A DNA stretch of 64,000 nt from Novosphingobium guangzhouense (lineage in GTDB: Bacteria > Pseudomonadota > Alphaproteobacteria > Sphingomonadales > Sphingomonadaceae), in the NCBI RefSeq assembly GCF_002896965.1, contig NZ_LYMM01000073.1, positions 1 through 64,000 of the forward strand, in the 5' to 3' direction. Each line of letters opens with the position of its first letter. The first letter of the stretch is position 1. The translations under genes and the position numbers were made by a program. The notes beneath the pieces are model-generated. The model was not told where the DNA came from. It did not search any database and saw only the letters and a list, made by a program, of their open reading frames with translations. Below are positions 34,911 through 45,408 of this stretch, in pieces.

Positions 34911-35197
34911 TCGTTGGCGGAAAGGCGACGAAGGTTCTTGCGCACGGCGCGGCGATAGTGATTCACGGTACGACGGCATACCGTTTCAGGGTCATGCCCG
35001 AACTGTCCGGTCGCCAGCGCCATGCCGACTTCCCAGCCCGCCCAGACCTTTTCAGTGACCATGCGGACCATCTCGTCGCCCGCTTCCGGATCGCCCAGGC
35101 CGATGCGGGCGGTGCGCAGCGCGATAACCGATCCGGCTTCGACCCACAGCTTGCCGGTGTCGCGCAGTAGGGCTTCTCCGGCAATATCCCGCTTCAT
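34907..35197 (-). CDS. Small phasin-like helical protein, paralogue A
   Basis: A 96-aa alpha-helical protein: EAGSVIALRTARI, then MVRMVTEKVWAGWEVGMALATGQ and a basic tail HYRRAVRKNLRRLS. The pattern (E-x-x-x-V-I-x-x-R, M-V-x-E-K) recalls phasins, which coat polyhydroxyalkanoate granules, but this is inference. It is clearly homologous to the 94-aa protein at 37515-37799. Start chosen at ATG 35197; the open frame extends upstream to 35272 without support. Confidence 0.7.
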   Translation of the reverse strand: MKRDIAGEALLRDTGKLWVEAGSVIALRTARIGLGDPEAGDEMVRMVTEKVWAGWEVGMALATGQFGHDPETVCRRTVNHYRRAVRKNLRRLSAND

Positions 35198-35380
35198 CGA
35201 CACGTCCTCACATCCCGCCCACGCGCAAGGATTGCGCGCGCTCCGGCGAGCCGGCAGCCAGACATCGAACATCCTCGGGAAATCACCCGCGCGCTCGACC
35301 GGCGCGCCGGGTTGCGGTGCGCTCCATAGTCGAACTCACGCAGGGTAGGAAACGATTTCACGCCGGGCTTCACGCCTGCG

Positions 35381-35779
35381 TCACGAAAACGTCACGAAGA
35401 TTTCTGCCTCGACCACCCATTCACCGGCGGACTTGCGCCACTTGGCCGCGTATGTTCCCGCAGCCTGCACTTCGTCCGCGCCGCCCCCTGCACTTCTTCC
35501 GCCCGGCGTGCCGTGCCAGCGCCCGTGCTCCATGGCGATCGGCTCGACATCCGACACAGTGACGCTCTCGGCGGTGCGCACGTAGATCAACCGCCCTTCA
35601 TGCCCGAATTCCCGGCGCCACACTTTCACTTGCGCCATGCGTCCCGCGATCACGGCGCTGTCGGTCCCGGTAATCATGACGCAATCTCGTGCCAGCAGCG
35701 GTCCGATCGCCGCCGCATCGCCTTCCGCGATCGCGCGGTTGAACGCGGCGCGGCGTGCGCGGATATCCAGTTCGCTCAT
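35381..35779 (-). CDS. DUF4440 / SnoaL-like (NTF2-fold) protein
   Basis: A 132-aa NTF2-like protein: N-terminal helix RAAFNRAIAEGDAAAIGPLLARDCVMITGTDS, a central VWRREFGHEGRLIYVRTAESV, and C-terminal strands ending YAAKWRKSAGEWVVEAEIFVTF. This fits DUF4440; possible roles range from small-molecule isomerase to binding protein. Its start overlaps the stop of the YciI-like gene (ATGA, 35776-35779), so the two are coupled. Confidence 0.85.
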   Translation of the reverse strand: MSELDIRARRAAFNRAIAEGDAAAIGPLLARDCVMITGTDSAVIAGRMAQVKVWRREFGHEGRLIYVRTAESVTVSDVEPIAMEHGRWHGTPGGRSAGGGADEVQAAGTYAAKWRKSAGEWVVEAEIFVTFS

Positions 35780-36078
35780 GGCCTGACCGGCATCGAGGCG
35801 CCCTCGCCCACAACGGTGACCCAGCGACGCACGGTCCAGCGCTCTACCAGACCATTGGTGACATAGGGGTCGGCATTGGCGAAGGCTTCGGCAACGTCCG
35901 GCCCTTCGCCGGCGAACAGCAGCATGGCGGTATCGAGCGGATCCTCGACCGCGCCGCCCAGAACAAGCTCCCCGCGCCCGACCGCCTGCCAGGCAAGTTG
36001 CAGATGTTCGGCACGAAACTCGCCCCGGCGCTCAAGATAGTCCGGGGCGATGTGGTAGGTCAGCAGATAATGGTTCAT
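35776..36078 (-). CDS. YciI-family protein
   Basis: A 100-aa YCII-domain protein (dimeric ferredoxin-like fold): HYLLTYHIAPDYLERRGEFRAEHLQL, GGAVEDPLDTAMLLFAGEGPDVAEAFANADPYV, WTVRRW. It keeps the family's Asp-Pro (ADPYV) but has RGEFRAEHL where the common R-x-x-H-hxxL motif is expected. The family includes dehydrochlorinase- and muconolactone-isomerase-like enzymes; the substrate here is unknown. First gene of the pair with the DUF4440 protein. Confidence 0.88.
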   Translation of the reverse strand: MNHYLLTYHIAPDYLERRGEFRAEHLQLAWQAVGRGELVLGGAVEDPLDTAMLLFAGEGPDVAEAFANADPYVTNGLVERWTVRRWVTVVGEGASMPVRP

Positions 36079-36117
36079 CGCCCGACCATGCCCGGCATCA
36101 CGCCCCCGGAAAAGACC

Positions 36118-36711
36118 TCAGGCACAGCCTTCCACATAGGCCAGCACCGGCATCTCACCCACATGGATCATGCCGACCTTGCCGTCCGAGCCGATCTCGA
36201 ACCGCAATGCCGACTCGCCGGGACGCGCGTTGGGGGCGGTCAGATATTTCGCCGGAGCAGCTTCATATTTGTGCGGCTCTTCGCGAAAGCCTGCGAACCA
36301 GCGCTTCACATCGGCTTCGCTGGCGCCGACACCGATGCCTTCCGCCAGCTTCACCGTGGAGTTGGCGCCCAGCGTGATGCGGCGCACCTTGCCTTGGGTA
36401 ACGATGGCATAGGCCCCCGGATAATCCGGTGAACTGACAGTGGTGCAACTGTCGCTTTCCTGCGCGCCGCGCACCGCCCATGAACTGCCCTTCGGCAGCG
36501 GCTGGCCGATTTTCAGATCGCCCAGGCCCTCAAGGCCCAGAACTTGCGCGTCTTGCGTGGCGGTATCGGCTGGCGGAGCCTGCGACGATGGGGCTTCGCC
36601 GGCCACAGCCTCCTGAGTGGCGGACGCGGTGGCGCCGGGCTCCTCCTGACCTGACGAGCAGGCAGCGAGCGGCAGCAGGGCAAGAGCGGTAAAGGCAGCT
36701 ATCCGTTTCAT
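36118..36711 (-). CDS. Lipoprotein of unknown function
   Basis: A 197-aa predicted lipoprotein: signal peptide with lipobox LPLAACSS, an Ala/Thr/Glu-rich linker to about residue 55, then a compact domain with LGDLKIGQPLPKGSSW, a Cys in SDSCTTVSSPDYPG, GVGASEADVKRWF and a C-terminal EGCA. The two cysteines could form a disulfide. I do not recognise the family. Monocistronic or weakly linked to the YciI gene 39 bp downstream. Confidence 0.75.
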   Translation of the reverse strand: MKRIAAFTALALLPLAACSSGQEEPGATASATQEAVAGEAPSSQAPPADTATQDAQVLGLEGLGDLKIGQPLPKGSSWAVRGAQESDSCTTVSSPDYPGAYAIVTQGKVRRITLGANSTVKLAEGIGVGASEADVKRWFAGFREEPHKYEAAPAKYLTAPNARPGESALRFEIGSDGKVGMIHVGEMPVLAYVEGCA

Positions 36712-36774
36712 GATGCGTATAACGGCCCCGGCCCGTCAGGGTTGCCCGCATAGCCTGCCGCAAGCGCGCACCTG

Positions 36775-37518
36775 CTATGCGCCGACCTTGTCGATCAGCG
36801 CCTTTGCTGCAGCGGGTGCGCGTTCCTTTGCCCCGTTGATGAAGAACAGGAACACATCGCGCCCGGCAGAAGTCCATTCGCTTACCCGCTCAGCCCATCG
36901 ATCGAGCGCATCCCCCGGATAGCCCTGTTCCAGTTCCGCATCGGCATTCTGAAGCCGGACATAAACGAAAGGGGCGCAGTCAGAGGCATCCAGCATCGCG
37001 TACTTGGGCGAATCGGCAAGCACCACCGCCACTCCCGCCTTGCGGCACAGCGCATGGAATTGCGGATCGTCGAAACTTTCGTGCCTGGCTTCCACGGCAT
37101 GGCGCAGGGCAAGCCCTTCGTAGCTGGCAGGAAGCAGGGCCAGAAACGCGGAAATCTCGTCCGCGTCGAACTTCTTGGTGGCCGCCAGTTGCCAGTTGAT
37201 CGGCCCCAGCCGCTCGCCCAGTTCGACAAGCCCCTGCGCCATGAACCGTTCGATGCTTTCCCCCGCCTCGGACAAGTCCTTGCGGTTCGTACAGTAGCGA
37301 TTGCCTTTCAGGGCAAAGCGGAAATGCGCGGGCACCGCATCGCGCCACTTGGCAAAGCTGGCCGCGCTTTGCCCGCGATAGAAGGTTGCGTTGATCTCCG
37401 TGCCGGAAAGATGCTGTCCCACGTAAGCCAGTTCGCGCGATTGGGGCAGGCCCTTGGGATAGAACAGCCCGCGCCAGGGCTCATAAGTCCAGCCGCCGAT
37501 GCCGATATGAACGCTCAT
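36775..37518 (-). CDS. DUF72 (YecE-type) TIM-barrel protein
   Basis: A 247-aa DUF72 protein. The N-terminus IGIGGWTYEPWRGLFYPKGLPQ and later EINATFYRGQSAASFAKWRDAVP, FRFALKGNRYCTNRKDL, AVEARHESF and YVRLQNA are the family's conserved barrel segments. Biochemical activity has not been established; the fold resembles endonuclease IV/isomerase barrels. Its start overlaps the stop of the upstream 94-aa gene by four bases (37515-37518). Confidence 0.9.
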   Translation of the reverse strand: MSVHIGIGGWTYEPWRGLFYPKGLPQSRELAYVGQHLSGTEINATFYRGQSAASFAKWRDAVPAHFRFALKGNRYCTNRKDLSEAGESIERFMAQGLVELGERLGPINWQLAATKKFDADEISAFLALLPASYEGLALRHAVEARHESFDDPQFHALCRKAGVAVVLADSPKYAMLDASDCAPFVYVRLQNADAELEQGYPGDALDRWAERVSEWTSAGRDVFLFFINGAKERAPAAAKALIDKVGA

Positions 37519-37799
37519 CGTGCTTTCCGGCTGAGCCGCTTGCGGTTGGCGGAAACCTTGCGGCGGTAATGGCGCACCGCTTTTCGGGCAGTTCCGGGCG
37601 AAGCACCGCCAGTGGCAAGCATCATGCCCACCGCTGCTGCGGCGCTGACCTTTTCCGAAACCATCAGCGCGTTTTCACGGTCGCTGCCCCGGCCCGTCAT
37701 CATGTCTGCGGTACGCATCCCCATGACCATGAGCGATTCGGCCCAGAGCCAGTAGCTGTCATGGGCAAGTTTCATCCAGTTCTCAGTCGGATTACGCAT
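37515..37799 (-). CDS. Small phasin-like helical protein, paralogue B
   Basis: A 94-aa homologue of the protein at 34907-35197. It shares [19 protein letters not shown] and the basic tail [16 protein letters not shown]. The Met-rich middle ([14 protein letters not shown]) replaces the VIALRTARI segment. It is translationally coupled to DUF72. No known function; a granule- or membrane-surface-binding helix bundle is one guess. Confidence 0.7.
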   Translation of the reverse strand: MRNPTENWMKLAHDSYWLWAESLMVMGMRTADMMTGRGSDRENALMVSEKVSAAAAVGMMLATGGASPGTARKAVRHYRRKVSANRKRLSRKAR

Positions 37800-37887
37800 G
37801 GCTGGCGCCTCCTCGGGAAGCGCCAGCCTAGCATCGGCCGGGCACGCAACGAAGCGCTGCGTTGCGCAAGGGCCGCTTCACCTTTCG

Positions 37888-39915
<2,028 letters not shown>

Positions 39916-39963
39916 GGCGCCACGATAGACGCGGGGTTTGGCTGGGTCTAGAGGCTTGCGACC

Positions 39964-40581
39964 ATGCCGATGCTCTATCGCCTCGACGCCGCAGCGCTTG
40001 CGGTTGCCCGCCATTTCGGAGCGGAAGCGGGCAACGATCCGTGGGCCGGCGGCCACGTCGCGCCGGGGCAGTTCGCGCCGGTCATCACCGCCGGCAGAGA
40101 AGCGATCGCCGGCCCGCGCCCGCAATATCGCACCCCGCGCCGGATGATCCCGCGCCTGTGGGGTGTACCGCCGCCTCCCTCGGTCCATGAACAGCGCGGC
40201 ATCCTGAGCGTGCGCAATCTGGAAAGCCCGTTCTGGATCGGCAACTTGCGCAACAGCGAATTCCGCTGCCTGATCCCGGCCACCGCCTTCATGGAATGGG
40301 GCCGTCCTTCGCCCGCCGACGGCAAGCGCCGCCAGTGCTGGTTCTCCTGCGCCGACCAGCCGGTCTTCGCCATGGCGGCGGTCTGGAAGGACAGCGAGAT
40401 CCCCTCGTTCGCGCTTCTCGCCTGCGCCGCGAACGCCGCGCTCAAGGCTGAGGGGCGTGAAACGATGCCGGTGATCCTGCCGCCCGATCCGGCGGTGCAG
40501 GACATATGGCTGCGCGGCGGGTGGGACCGGGCGAAAGCGCTTGTCCAGCCTTATTCCTCATCGCTGCTGGACATGCGCTGA
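39964..40581 (+). CDS. SRAP (YedK/HMCES)-like protein lacking the catalytic cysteine
   Basis: A 205-aa member of the SOS-response-associated-peptidase family, whose usual members crosslink to abasic sites in single-stranded DNA through Cys2. The conserved core FRCLIPATAFMEWGRP keeps Glu111. The N-terminus is MPMLYRLD where MCNLYR or MCGRY is expected (Cys2 replaced by Pro); SVRNLE replaces NARxET; and GRETMPVIL replaces HxRMPVIL (His replaced by Arg165). A stop codon just upstream excludes a longer start. Followed after 4 bp by a glycosylase-like gene. Confidence 0.85.
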   Translation: MPMLYRLDAAALAVARHFGAEAGNDPWAGGHVAPGQFAPVITAGREAIAGPRPQYRTPRRMIPRLWGVPPPPSVHEQRGILSVRNLESPFWIGNLRNSEFRCLIPATAFMEWGRPSPADGKRRQCWFSCADQPVFAMAAVWKDSEIPSFALLACAANAALKAEGRETMPVILPPDPAVQDIWLRGGWDRAKALVQPYSSSLLDMR

Positions 40582-40585
40582 GCCG

Positions 40586-41170
40586 ATGGCCGGGTCGCTC
40601 GACACGCTGCTGGATGAGATTCGCGCCTGCCGCATTTGTGAAAAGGGGCTTGGTTTCGAACCTCGCCCTTTCGTTGCGGCCAGCCCATCGGCCCGCCTGC
40701 TGATCATCGGGCAGGCGCCGGGCAGCAAGGTCCACGCCAGCGGCATCGGCTGGGACGACGACAGCGGCGATCGTCTGCGCGGCTGGCTGGGGCTCGGCAA
40801 GGCGGCATTCTACGACACCGCAAGGGTCGCGCAGATGCCTTCGGGCTTCTGCTATCCGGGCAAGGCGGAGGGCGGCGACAAGCCACCCCGCCCCGAATGC
40901 GCCCCGCGCTGGCACGCCCCGCTGCTGGCCCTGCTGCCCAACGTGCGGCTGACGCTGCTGGTCGGGCAATATGCGCAGAAGCGCTATCTGCCGCGCCGCT
41001 TCGCGCCCAACCTTACCGAAACGGTAAGGCAATGGCGGGAAGCGCCGAATGGTCTGTTTCCCCTGCCGCACCCGGCCTGGCGCAGTCGGCTATGGATGGC
41101 GAAGCACCCGTGGTTTGAAGCGGAAGTGCTGCCAGACCTGCGCCGCCGGGTGTCGGAGGCAATCGCCTAG
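40586..41170 (+). CDS. Uracil-DNA-glycosylase-superfamily protein
   Basis: A 194-aa protein of the UDG superfamily. Motif 1 is IIGQAPGSKVHASGIGWDDDSGDRLRGWLG, and the late HPAWRSRLW matches the leucine/DNA-intercalation loop region. Two N-terminal cysteines (Cys15, Cys18 in ACRIC) recall the iron-sulfur UDGs (families 4/5), but not all four ligands are obvious. Likely removes damaged bases, or is a relative without known activity. It starts 4 bp after the SRAP-like gene, so both are probably co-expressed in base-damage processing. Its stop overlaps that of mipA. Confidence 0.8.
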   Translation: MAGSLDTLLDEIRACRICEKGLGFEPRPFVAASPSARLLIIGQAPGSKVHASGIGWDDDSGDRLRGWLGLGKAAFYDTARVAQMPSGFCYPGKAEGGDKPPRPECAPRWHAPLLALLPNVRLTLLVGQYAQKRYLPRRFAPNLTETVRQWREAPNGLFPLPHPAWRSRLWMAKHPWFEAEVLPDLRRRVSEAIA

Positions 41171-42024
41171 AACGTGTAGGCCACGCCTGCCCCTACGACC
41201 CACTGGTTGGCATCGCCGCGCAATGCGGTGAACGGCGTGCGCTTGCCGTCGTTCAACATGCGCGAATAGTTGGCCACGCCGAACACCGAAAGGCCCCCGT
41301 CCCGCACATCGCCAGAAAGGTCATAGGCCATCAGCAGCGAGGTATTCACGCTGTCCCAGCCGCCCTTGGCATCGAAGCGCGGCAAGCCGCTTGCCGTGCT
41401 CTGCGCCGGGTTCACCGAGTAATAATAGCGCGCGAAATCGTCATCAACATGACGGGCACTGACCGCAACCACGGTTATCAGCGCCGGGCTGAGCGGCGTG
41501 GTGTAACTGATCGCGGGGGACCAGGTCATGCCCTTGTGCGCCCCGTTCACATCCCACTTCACGTCGGAGGACAGCGTCAGCGAATCGAAATCGTGGAGCA
41601 CCTTGTACTTGGTCACGCCCGCAGTGACGCCGACCTCGATCGCCGGATCAAGCTTGCCCGCCGCGCGAACGACATCGTCCTTGATGCGCCGATTGCGGTT
41701 GAACGATACGGTCGCAACAGGGCCGAGCGAAAAGCCCAGGCCCGAATTCCTGCTATCCGGGATGAAATCCAGCGCCACGCCTGCAACGCGCGGGTTTATG
41801 TCCACGCCCTTGAAATGCCCTTTCACAAGCGGCACCGGAGAGAGCACATAATCGTCCGAACCGCGATAGCTGGGCACATAGACCCCACCAACGCCGACCG
41901 TCAGATAATCGCCGTCCAGAACGTTCTCCGTCGGCTGCGAGGATGGGGCTTCCTGCGCGAAAACCGGGGTGGAAAGCAGCACGGCGCCTGCGGCCGAAAC
42001 CTGGAAAACTGCGCGTAAATACAT
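41167..42024 (-). CDS. MipA/OmpV-family outer-membrane protein
   Basis: A 285-aa outer-membrane barrel: signal peptide ending VFAQE, then LTVGVGGVYVPSYRGSDDYVLSPVPLV (the family's start motif), strands with alternating polarity and a terminal WVVGAGVAYTF. MipA in E. coli is a scaffold for murein enzymes; OmpV-like members are porins or adhesins. GAGGGC lies five bases before the ATG at 42024. Its stop overlaps the glycosylase-like gene stop (CTAG, 41167-41170). Confidence 0.9.
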   Translation of the reverse strand: MYLRAVFQVSAAGAVLLSTPVFAQEAPSSQPTENVLDGDYLTVGVGGVYVPSYRGSDDYVLSPVPLVKGHFKGVDINPRVAGVALDFIPDSRNSGLGFSLGPVATVSFNRNRRIKDDVVRAAGKLDPAIEVGVTAGVTKYKVLHDFDSLTLSSDVKWDVNGAHKGMTWSPAISYTTPLSPALITVVAVSARHVDDDFARYYYSVNPAQSTASGLPRFDAKGGWDSVNTSLLMAYDLSGDVRDGGLSVFGVANYSRMLNDGKRTPFTALRGDANQWVVGAGVAYTF

Positions 42025-42092
42025 AGAAGCCCTCAAGAATGCTTTGAGGACCAACGCATTTCATCAGGCAGGGTTGCCAGATCGATATGACT

Positions 42093-42626
42093 TCAGGATG
42101 CGGGCAGGGTTTCGTTACCGTCCCCAAGGCGGCGCTGCATCAGGAAAACATCGATCCACTGACCGTGTTTCCAGCCCGCCGCCGTCAGCGTGCCGACCGG
42201 CAGGAACCCCGCGCGGGCATGCAGGACGACCGATGCCGGCTCAGACGCGGCAATGACGGCGAAAGCCTGCCGGAAGCCGCGCTTCTCGCATTCCCCCAGC
42301 AGCGCCTGCAGCAGAGCGCTGCCGATCCCCCGGTTCAGGCTGCCCTGACAGACGTAGATCGTCGTCTCGACACTGTACAGATAGCCCGCGCGCGGGCCAT
42401 ACCGCTGCGCGAAACCGAAGGCCAGCACGCGGCCGTCATCGTCGCGCGTGACAAGGAAAGGATAGCCACCCTTGATAAGCTCGCGCATCCTCCGCTCCGA
42501 TTCCGCCGCATCCGGTGGGTCGGTTTCGAACGTCGCCGTGCTTTCCAGCACGTAATGCGCGTAAATTTCGGCTATTGCGGCCGCATCCCCCGGTGCGGCG
42601 TCGCAAACGGTCAATTGCCCTGTCAT
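42093..42626 (-). CDS. GNAT N-acetyltransferase (phosphinothricin-acetyltransferase-like)
   Basis: A 177-aa GNAT enzyme. AEIYAHYVLESTATFETDPP near the N-terminus and YGPRAGYLYSVETTIYVCQGSLNRGIGSALLQALL (acetyl-CoA loop R/Q-G-x-G-S) match the Pat/YncA group, which acetylates phosphinothricin, methionine sulfoximine or related amines. Physiological substrate unknown. Two ATGs are possible (42626, 42638). It is divergent from crtY. Confidence 0.88.
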   Translation of the reverse strand: MTGQLTVCDAAPGDAAAIAEIYAHYVLESTATFETDPPDAAESERRMRELIKGGYPFLVTRDDDGRVLAFGFAQRYGPRAGYLYSVETTIYVCQGSLNRGIGSALLQALLGECEKRGFRQAFAVIAASEPASVVLHARAGFLPVGTLTAAGWKHGQWIDVFLMQRRLGDGNETLPAS

Positions 42627-42700
42627 CGTCACGAGCATGCAGTAAAGAGAGCGGCCTGCCAAGTTGCAGCAATCGTTCGCAATGCCTAAACAGCGCCGCG

Positions 42701-43933
42701 ATGCAGCAAAAATCCGCCGATCCGCCCCATTTCAACCTCTCGATACTCGGTGGGGGGCTTGCCGGAGGACTGATTGCGCTTGCCTTCGCGGCTCGACGAC
42801 CGGACTTGCGCGTCGCTATATTCGAGCGCGGCCAACACCTTGGCGGCAATCACGTGTGGTCCTTCTTCGCCAGCGACCTGCCCGACGGCGCAGAGGCTCT
42901 GCTGGACCCGATTATCGCCGCCCGCTGGGACAGCGGCTACGACGTGCGCTTTCCCGGCGCACAACGGCACCTGAAGACGCCCTACCGCAGCGCAACGGGC
43001 GCCAGGCTTGACGAGGCGGTGCGCGCCGCCCTGCCCGCTCGGCACATCTTCACCGGCGCCGAAGTGGAGCACGCCGAAGCCACCAGCCTCACCCTGAAGG
43101 ACGGTCGCCGCTTCACCGCCGGGGCCGTGATCGACGCAAGGGGCAGCCGGGGGATGCCGCACATGGCAGGCGGCTGGCAGAAGTTCGTCGGCCAGTCGCT
43201 GCGCCTTGCCGTACCCCATGGACTGACGCGCCCGGTGGTGATGGACGCCGCCGTGGAGCAGATCGACGGCTACCGCTTCGTCTACTGCCTGCCCTTCTCC
43301 GCCACCGAGGTCTTCGTCGAGGACACGTATTATTCGGACGGCCCCGCGCTGGACCTTGCCGCCCTGCGCGCCCGCATCGTGGACTATGCGCGGTCGCAGG
43401 GCTGGCAGGTGGACAACGTCGCCTACGAGGAAACCGGCGTACTGCCGGTCATCGCGGAAGGGGATTTCGAGGCGTTCTGGCGCGAAGGCGGCGCCCTGCC
43501 GCGCGCCGGAACCCGCGCCGCGCTGTGCCACCCGCTGACATCCTACTCGATTCCCGATGCGGTAAGATTTGCACTTTACCTGAGCAGCCTCGACAATCTC
43601 TCAGGCTCCGCCCTATTGAGGACAAGTCATGACAGGGCCGCACAGCACTGGCGCCAGGGGCGCTTCTATCGAATGTTGAGCCGTATGCTCTTCGGCGCGG
43701 CCGCCGGGCCGGAGCGCTGGCGCATGCTTGCGCGCTTCTACACCCTGCCCGAAGCACTGGTCGAACGCTTCTACGCAGGCCAGTCGACGCCGCTCGACAT
43801 GGCGCGGGTGCTGGCCGGAAAGCCGCCGGTGCCGGTGGCTGCCGCGCTGGCCAGCCTGACCGGGCGCGGGCGTGTCCTGGCTGACCTTGGGGCGCCTGAC
43901 CTCGGAGCGGCTGACCTTGGAGCCGTATCATGA
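42701..43933 (+). CDS. crtY: Lycopene beta-cyclase
   Basis: A 410-aa flavoprotein that cyclises both ends of lycopene to beta-carotene. The dinucleotide-binding start LSILGGGLAGGLIALAFAARRP is followed by GNHVWSFF, EDTYYSDG and a GVLPVIAEGDF block typical of CrtY. The C-terminus ends in a short LGAPDLGAADLGAVS repeat not needed for the fold. Its stop overlaps the crtI start (ATGA), beginning a five-gene run: crtY, crtI, DUF1851-like, LOG, crtB. Confidence 0.95.
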   Translation: MQQKSADPPHFNLSILGGGLAGGLIALAFAARRPDLRVAIFERGQHLGGNHVWSFFASDLPDGAEALLDPIIAARWDSGYDVRFPGAQRHLKTPYRSATGARLDEAVRAALPARHIFTGAEVEHAEATSLTLKDGRRFTAGAVIDARGSRGMPHMAGGWQKFVGQSLRLAVPHGLTRPVVMDAAVEQIDGYRFVYCLPFSATEVFVEDTYYSDGPALDLAALRARIVDYARSQGWQVDNVAYEETGVLPVIAEGDFEAFWREGGALPRAGTRAALCHPLTSYSIPDAVRFALYLSSLDNLSGSALLRTSHDRAAQHWRQGRFYRMLSRMLFGAAAGPERWRMLARFYTLPEALVERFYAGQSTPLDMARVLAGKPPVPVAAALASLTGRGRVLADLGAPDLGAADLGAVS

Positions 43934-45408
43934 AGCGGGCCTGCGTCATCGGCGCCGGATTCGGCGGCCTTGCCCTTGCGGTTCGCCTGCAAAGCGCGGG
44001 CATCGCCACCACGCTGGTCGAAGCGCGCGACAAGGTGGGCGGCCGCGCCTATTCGTGGACGCGCGACGGTTTCACGTTCGACGCCGGCCCCACCGTGGTC
44101 ACCGACCCGGAATGCCTGCGCGAGCTGTGGAAGCTTTCAGGCCACGACATCGCCGATGACGTGACGCTGATGCCGGTCATGCCGTTCTACCGCCTCAACT
44201 GGACCGACGGCGTGACGTTCGACTATTCGAACGACGAGGGCCTGCTGCGCCGCGAAATCGCCCGCGTCGCGCCGGGCGACCTTGCCGGGTACGAGGAATT
44301 CGAGCGCTACGCCGCCGGGGTCTGGCAGGAAGGCTACGTCAAGCTGGGGCACGAAGCGTTTCTCGACTTTTCCAGCATGATCAAGGCCGCCCCGGCGCTG
44401 GCCCGTTATCAGGCGTGGCGTTCGGTCTATTCGATGGTTTCGCACTACGTTAAGGACGAGCATCTGCGCCAGGCGCTCTCGTTCCACACCCTGCTGGTGG
44501 GCGGCAATCCGATGACCACCAGCGCGATCTACGCCCTGATCCACAAGCTGGAAAAGGACGGTGGCGTATGGTGGACCAGGGGCGGGACCAACAAGCTGGC
44601 GCAGGGCATGGCGAACCTGTTCGAACGCCTTGGCGGCACGCTGCGGGTGGGCGACAAGGTGCGGCAGGTCCACACCATCGGTGACCGGGTGACCGAAGTG
44701 GAATGCGAAAGCGGCTGGCGCGAACGCTTCGATGCGGTCGCCTCCAACGGTGATCTCATGCATACATACGCCACCCTGCTGGGCGATACCCCCCGCGGCA
44801 GCGACATGGCCAAAAGCCTTGCGAAAAAGCGCTTCTCGCCCAGCCTGTTCGTGGTCCATTTCGGGCTGGAGGGCACATGGCCCGGCATCCCGCACCATTC
44901 GATCCTGTTCGGACCGCGCTACAAGGGCCTGCTTGAAGATATCTTCGAGCATGGCGTGCTGCCGCGCGATTTCTCGATCTACCTCCACCATCCCACCGTC
45001 ACCGATCCGTCGATGGCGCCGCCGGGCAAGAGCACGTTCTACGCGCTCGTCCCCGTCGCCAACATGGGCAAGCTGCCGATCGACTGGGCAGAAGTCGGCC
45101 CGGTTCTGGAGCAGCGGGTCATCGCCGAAGTCGGCCGCCGCCTGATCCCCGACATCGAGGACCGCATCGTCACCCGCTTCCACTATGCCCCGCCCGATTT
45201 CGAGACGGACCTTGGCGCGTGGAAGGGCAATGCCTTCAGCCTTGAACCGATCCTGACGCAGAGCGCGTTCTTCCGCGGCCACAACCGCGACGACAAGCTG
45301 AAGAACCTGTACCTCGTCGGTGCAGGCACCCATCCGGGCGCGGGGATTCCCGGCGTCGTCGGCAGCGCCAAGGCCACTGCAAAGCTGATGCTGGAAGATC
45401 TCAAGTGA
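43930..45408 (+). CDS. crtI: Phytoene desaturase
   Basis: A 492-aa FAD-dependent desaturase converting phytoene to lycopene in four steps. FAD-binding VIGAGFGGLALAVRLQ with VGGRAYSW, and the C-terminal GAGTHPGAGIPGVVGSAK, are typical. It overlaps crtY upstream and the DUF1851-like gene downstream by four bases each (ATGA and GTGA), indicating tight translational coupling. Confidence 0.97.
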   Translation: MKRACVIGAGFGGLALAVRLQSAGIATTLVEARDKVGGRAYSWTRDGFTFDAGPTVVTDPECLRELWKLSGHDIADDVTLMPVMPFYRLNWTDGVTFDYSNDEGLLRREIARVAPGDLAGYEEFERYAAGVWQEGYVKLGHEAFLDFSSMIKAAPALARYQAWRSVYSMVSHYVKDEHLRQALSFHTLLVGGNPMTTSAIYALIHKLEKDGGVWWTRGGTNKLAQGMANLFERLGGTLRVGDKVRQVHTIGDRVTEVECESGWRERFDAVASNGDLMHTYATLLGDTPRGSDMAKSLAKKRFSPSLFVVHFGLEGTWPGIPHHSILFGPRYKGLLEDIFEHGVLPRDFSIYLHHPTVTDPSMAPPGKSTFYALVPVANMGKLPIDWAEVGPVLEQRVIAEVGRRLIPDIEDRIVTRFHYAPPDFETDLGAWKGNAFSLEPILTQSAFFRGHNRDDKLKNLYLVGAGTHPGAGIPGVVGSAKATAKLMLEDLK

